From positions 1-64,000 of the forward strand of contig DASZWD010000047.1 of the NCBI GenBank assembly GCA_035546775.1: 64,000 nt of DNA, in the 5' to 3' direction. The translations under genes were made by a program, and so were the position numbers. This DNA is from Acidimicrobiales bacterium (GTDB taxonomy: Bacteria > Actinomycetota > Acidimicrobiia > Acidimicrobiales > JACCXE01). Position 1 is the stretch's first letter. Each line of letters begins with the position of its first letter. Positions 61,285 through 64,000 of this stretch are shown here, piece after piece. A model generated the notes under the pieces. It made no database searches. It was not told the origin of the DNA and saw only the letters and a program-made list of their open reading frames with translations.

Positions 61285-61846
61285 GTGACAACGCACGAAC
61301 AGCTGTACAAAGCCCGCCCGAACGCCCCGCAGCTGGTGGAGGTGCCTGACGCCACCTTCGCGATGATCGACGGTGAGGGCAACCCGAACACCGCCCCGGC
61401 GTTCGCTCTCGCCATCCAGTCGCTGTACTCGGTCGCCTACGGCGTGCACTTCGCGTTGAAGAAGGCGACCGGGCGCAACGAGCGCGTCGCGCCGCTCGAA
61501 GCAACGTTCACCGACACCTGGGCCTGGACGATGATGATCCGTCTCCCCGAAGACCTACCGCCCGGACTGCTCGGCGAGGTGCTGGCGGCGACCGCGGCGA
61601 AGAAGCCCGATTTGCCGGTCGACCACGTGCGCGTCGAGCGGTTCGCCGAAGGCGAGTTCGGCGCAGGTCATGCACGTCGGTCCGTATTCGGCCGAGCAGC
61701 CGACCATCGCCGCGCTGCACAGCTTCATCGCCGACCAGGGCCGCCATCGCCGCGGCCGACATCACGAGATCTACCTGGGCGACCCCCGCCGGTCCGCTCC
61801 GGAGAAGTTGAAGACGCTGATTCGCCAGCCCGTCGCCGCGAACTGA
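61285..61846 (+). pseudogene. GyrI-like small-molecule-binding protein with a frameshift
   Basis: GTG 61285 opens a GyrI-like domain (LVEVPDATFAMIDGEGNPN, then YSVAYGVHFALKKATGRNER and WTMMIRLPEDLP) that runs to about 61660. The frame then loses similarity, but shifting by one base near GAGTTCGGCGCAGG gives the expected continuation QVMHVGPYSAEQPTIAALH, then HHEIYLGDPRRSAPEKLKT, ending at TGA 61844-61846. One extra G therefore breaks the gene. The intact product would be 186 residues and the domain binds drugs or cations. CACCAT lies 6 nt before the GTG. A sequencing error is possible. Confidence 0.75.
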
Positions 61847-61850
61847 CCGG

Positions 61851-63335
61851 CTAGTTGCCCTGCTCGAGGGCGGGCGCCTGGTACTGGTAGGCGTCGGGGT
61901 AGCAGTCGGGGAAGTTACCGGAAGCGTTGGTCCATCCCTTGGCGCTGTCCTGCCAGTGGGCGATGGTGAAGCAGTCCTTGGTACGCGGGGAGGACGGGTC
62001 GTACTTGCCCCAGTCGAGACCAGAATGCACGCCGTGGCCGTCCCAGTTGCGCACGTCGTCGAGGTACTTCACGAGCCCGGTGCGCGTCGGCGCGGACGTG
62101 TTGAGGTACTCCGCCGCCAGGTCGGCTTGCAGCCACGCCTCGAGCGCCCACTGATGCAGCGGCAGGTTCGGCTGGTAGCGGTGGAAGGCGTCGCGGAACT
62201 TGACGATCTCGGGATTCGACGGGTCGTCGTAGTCGAGCGTGAAGCCCGGCACGTACACCGAGTTGCGGCACGTGTCGTTGTAGTCGGTACCGACCTTGTC
62301 GCTCATCACGACGACAGTGGACACCTTCGCCTTGACCGAGAACTTGCGCCGGGCCATGGCGTCGCACAACTTCTTGTTAGCACCGTCGTCCATCGAGTCG
62401 ACGATCATCTCGGTGCCGTTGCGCTGCATATCGGCGACGTCCTGGTCGAAGCTCGGCGCGGCGAATGACACGGTGTACTCGGTCACCTGCATGCCTTCGA
62501 GCTCCATGCCCTTCTTGAACAGGTCGCCCGCCTGCTTCGACTCGTCGATGTCGTAGGTGAACACCGCCGCCTTCGTGAGGTTGAGCGTCTTGTGGAACCA
62601 GCGCATCCAGCCCGACGTGTAGACGAGGTTGCCGTTGTAGCCGACGGTCTTGCCGTCGCGGGCGTAGCCGTTGCGGTAGATGCTGAACATGGTCGGGTAG
62701 CGGTAGAGGCTGTTGGTGATCGGAAAGCCGAGCACCGGGATCTGGTGATCGGCGAGGTACTGCGCCGCGCCCCCGAAGGCGCGGCTGTTGACGCCGATGA
62801 GCGCGAACACCTTGTCCCGCTCGACGAGTTGCTGCGCGCACGCCAGGTCGCGGTTGCGATCCTCGCGGTCGTCGCATGTCTTGAGCACGACCTGGCGACC
62901 GTGGATGCCGCCGTGGGCGTTGGTGTAGGCGACCCAGGCGCGTACGCCGCGCACCGCCGGCGCGAACGCATCACCTAAGACGCCGTTCTCCGCCGTGATG
63001 TTGCCGATGGTGATCGTCGTGTCGGTGACGCCGGTGTCCGACGCCCGGTTCGGGGCGCTGTCGCCCGGCGCGCTCGGCCCGCCGCCGCTGCCGCTGCTCG
63101 ACCGACCGGTGTTCGAGCCGGTGTCGACGCCGCTCGCCGCCGTCGTGTCGGTCGTCCCGCCGTTGTCGAGCGAGTCGCCGCCAGCATCGGTGCCGGTCGC
63201 GTCGCGGCGCGCGCCGGCGCTGACGGGTTGTGCCGAATCGCGGAACGCGCTGTCGGGCAGCCGCGTGCCGCACGAGGCCAACAGCAGCGCCAGCGCCGCC
63301 GCGAGGACGGCCGACGTTCGTGTCAGCTTGGGCAC
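61851..63335 (-). CDS. Branched-chain-amino-acid-type ABC substrate-binding lipoprotein
   Basis: The product is 494 residues. The lipobox LLASC gives lipidated Cys22; residues 30-100 are a Gly/Ser/Thr/Asp-rich linker. The periplasmic type-1 fold starts with TITIGNITAENGVLGDAFAP and AWVAYTNAHGGIHGRQV; VFALIGVNSRAFGGAAQYLA is the hinge region. Two Cys pairs (for example TCDDREDRNRDLACAQ) may form disulfides. Substrates in actinobacterial members vary widely, including amides, amino acids and sterol side-chain products. No permease or ATPase genes are next to it in the window, so it is an orphan here. Confidence 0.88.
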   Translation of the reverse strand: MPKLTRTSAVLAAALALLLASCGTRLPDSAFRDSAQPVSAGARRDATGTDAGGDSLDNGGTTDTTAASGVDTGSNTGRSSSGSGGGPSAPGDSAPNRASDTGVTDTTITIGNITAENGVLGDAFAPAVRGVRAWVAYTNAHGGIHGRQVVLKTCDDREDRNRDLACAQQLVERDKVFALIGVNSRAFGGAAQYLADHQIPVLGFPITNSLYRYPTMFSIYRNGYARDGKTVGYNGNLVYTSGWMRWFHKTLNLTKAAVFTYDIDESKQAGDLFKKGMELEGMQVTEYTVSFAAPSFDQDVADMQRNGTEMIVDSMDDGANKKLCDAMARRKFSVKAKVSTVVVMSDKVGTDYNDTCRNSVYVPGFTLDYDDPSNPEIVKFRDAFHRYQPNLPLHQWALEAWLQADLAAEYLNTSAPTRTGLVKYLDDVRNWDGHGVHSGLDWGKYDPSSPRTKDCFTIAHWQDSAKGWTNASGNFPDCYPDAYQYQAPALEQGN

Positions 63336-63356
63336 GAGGCGAAGCTACCCGCCGCG

Positions 63357-64000
63357 CTACTCCGCGAAGGAACCACGGAAGCGCAACACGTCGAAGTCGG
63401 CGCCCGGTGTGCGCTCACCCGCGATGGCGACCGCCGGGTTGTCCCAACGGTCGAGGTCGACCACGTCCCCCAGCGGCCTTCGCTTCACCGGGCCGTGCCG
63501 GCCGCGGGGCCAGCCGACCACGACGTGGCCGGCGATCAACCAGTCCTCGGGAATGCCGACGGCGTCACGCAGCAGTGGCTCGCCGCCATACGAGGCCCAA
63601 CTCGTGATGCAGGCGCCGAGGCCGAGGGCGCGCGCCGCTAGCAGGAAGTTCTGCATCGCCGGATAGATCGAGCCGCCGAGCAGCAGCTCCGAGGCCGTCT
63701 TGTACTTGTAGGTGCAGAACAGCAGCGACGTGCGCTCGCCGGCGCGGTCGTGCAGTTCGTAGGTGGCGCGGTTGTTGCGGGCGAACTTCGAGGTGTCGTC
63801 GTGGGCGGGACGGCTCATGCCGTAGACCGGTTCGATCACCGTGCGCAGGATGAGATCGGCGGCCGCTTGCACCGCGGCGCGCATCTCGGGCGAGCGCAGC
63901 ACGACGAAGCGCCACGCCTGGGCGTTGGCGCCGTTGGGCGCCCACGACGCGGCGCGCAGGCAGCGCGTCAGCGTGGCGTCGTCGACGGGTTCGTCGGTGA
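63357..64000 (-). CDS. Nitroreductase-family protein (N-terminus outside the window)
   Basis: About 213 residues are visible; the gene runs off the right edge. AASWAPNGANAQAWRFVVLR is the N-terminal FMN-binding loop, LLLGGSIYPAMQNFLLAARA and LGLGACITSWASYGGE the dimer and substrate region, and EDWLIAGHVVVGWPRGRHGP the C-terminal strand and cofactor loop. These homodimeric FMN enzymes reduce nitro groups, quinones or enones with NAD(P)H. The stop lies 21 bp before the start of the binding lipoprotein. Confidence 0.87.
   Translation of the reverse strand, partial: TDEPVDDATLTRCLRAASWAPNGANAQAWRFVVLRSPEMRAAVQAAADLILRTVIEPVYGMSRPAHDDTSKFARNNRATYELHDRAGERTSLLFCTYKYKTASELLLGGSIYPAMQNFLLAARALGLGACITSWASYGGEPLLRDAVGIPEDWLIAGHVVVGWPRGRHGPVKRRPLGDVVDLDRWDNPAVAIAGERTPGADFDVLRFRGSFAE

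Noticed and set aside
61285-61846. Programmed frameshift in the GyrI-like gene
   Set aside because: No slippery heptamer or following pseudoknot is evident. A single extra base is a simpler explanation.

Overview
The window is GC-rich, densely coded chromosomal DNA that reads like a free-living actinobacterium. The combination of an F420-type (DUF385) reductase, a menaquinone-type MenB, ACAD10/11-like acyl-CoA dehydrogenases with APH-type phosphotransferases, a stand-alone LigD polymerase domain and a KstR-like operator suggests the class Acidimicrobiia or a near relative. That placement is inference. Many genes lack a Shine-Dalgarno sequence and instead carry a TAnnnT hexamer 6-7 nt before the start codon, which is the signature of leaderless transcripts. 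I saw no rRNA, tRNA, CRISPR array, insertion sequence or prophage.

Region by region. 1-9.96 kb: the end of an alpha/beta hydrolase, a broken gene, a fused beta-phosphoglucomutase/GH65 phosphorylase coupled to a universal stress protein, then a divergent unit made of a CsoR/CstR-type repressor, two operator palindromes, an MMPL exporter and a DUF302 protein, followed by a globin, a DUF1360 protein and an amidase. 10-24.3 kb: aldo/keto reductases, an unusual pyruvate kinase, a metallo-beta-lactamase-fold hydrolase, a STAS protein, a DMT transporter, a secreted GH31 glycosidase, a nitronate monooxygenase, a TetR/F420-reductase pair with a clear operator-promoter, and an amidohydrolase behind a KstR-like site. 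24.3-29.5 kb: phosphoketolase plus acetate kinase (an ATP-yielding acetyl-phosphate shunt), a hydrolase and a HAD protein. 29.5-36.9 kb: a catabolic cluster with a Baeyer-Villiger monooxygenase, two TetR regulators, a kinase-like protein, an acyl-CoA-dehydrogenase-fold flavoprotein, a dienelactone hydrolase, and a 36-bp perfect palindrome between divergent genes.

37-43.3 kb: MoxR ATPase, DUF58, VWA, membrane-anchored HtrA protease, response regulator and histidine kinase in one mostly overlapping run. This looks like an envelope-stress or surface-assembly module. 43.3-45.9 kb, opposite strand: ferric-reductase-like flavocytochrome, lipid- or membrane-anchored FMN-binding protein and ApbE flavin transferase, which together form a transmembrane electron-transfer module. 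46-54.6 kb: pirin, hydrolase, LigD polymerase, phosphotransferase, M14 peptidase-like protein with a Leu/Val-type dehydrogenase, and an ArsR-ArsC fusion with a VOC protein. 54.6-64 kb: a double-cupredoxin lipoprotein, MenB with a histidine phosphatase, YbaK, SDR, membrane proteins, an acyl-CoA dehydrogenase, a frameshifted GyrI-like gene, a branched-chain-amino-acid-type binding lipoprotein and the start of a nitroreductase.

The window is very compact. Same-strand neighbours often overlap as ATGA, GTGA or TTGA, and four convergent pairs share their stop codons within one YTAG tetramer. Decay is also visible: a twice-frameshifted dimeric-barrel gene near the left end, a frameshifted GyrI-like gene near the right end, and probable fragments of a PIN toxin and of an unknown gene. 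Several long hairpins in intergenic gaps look like extragenic palindromic elements.
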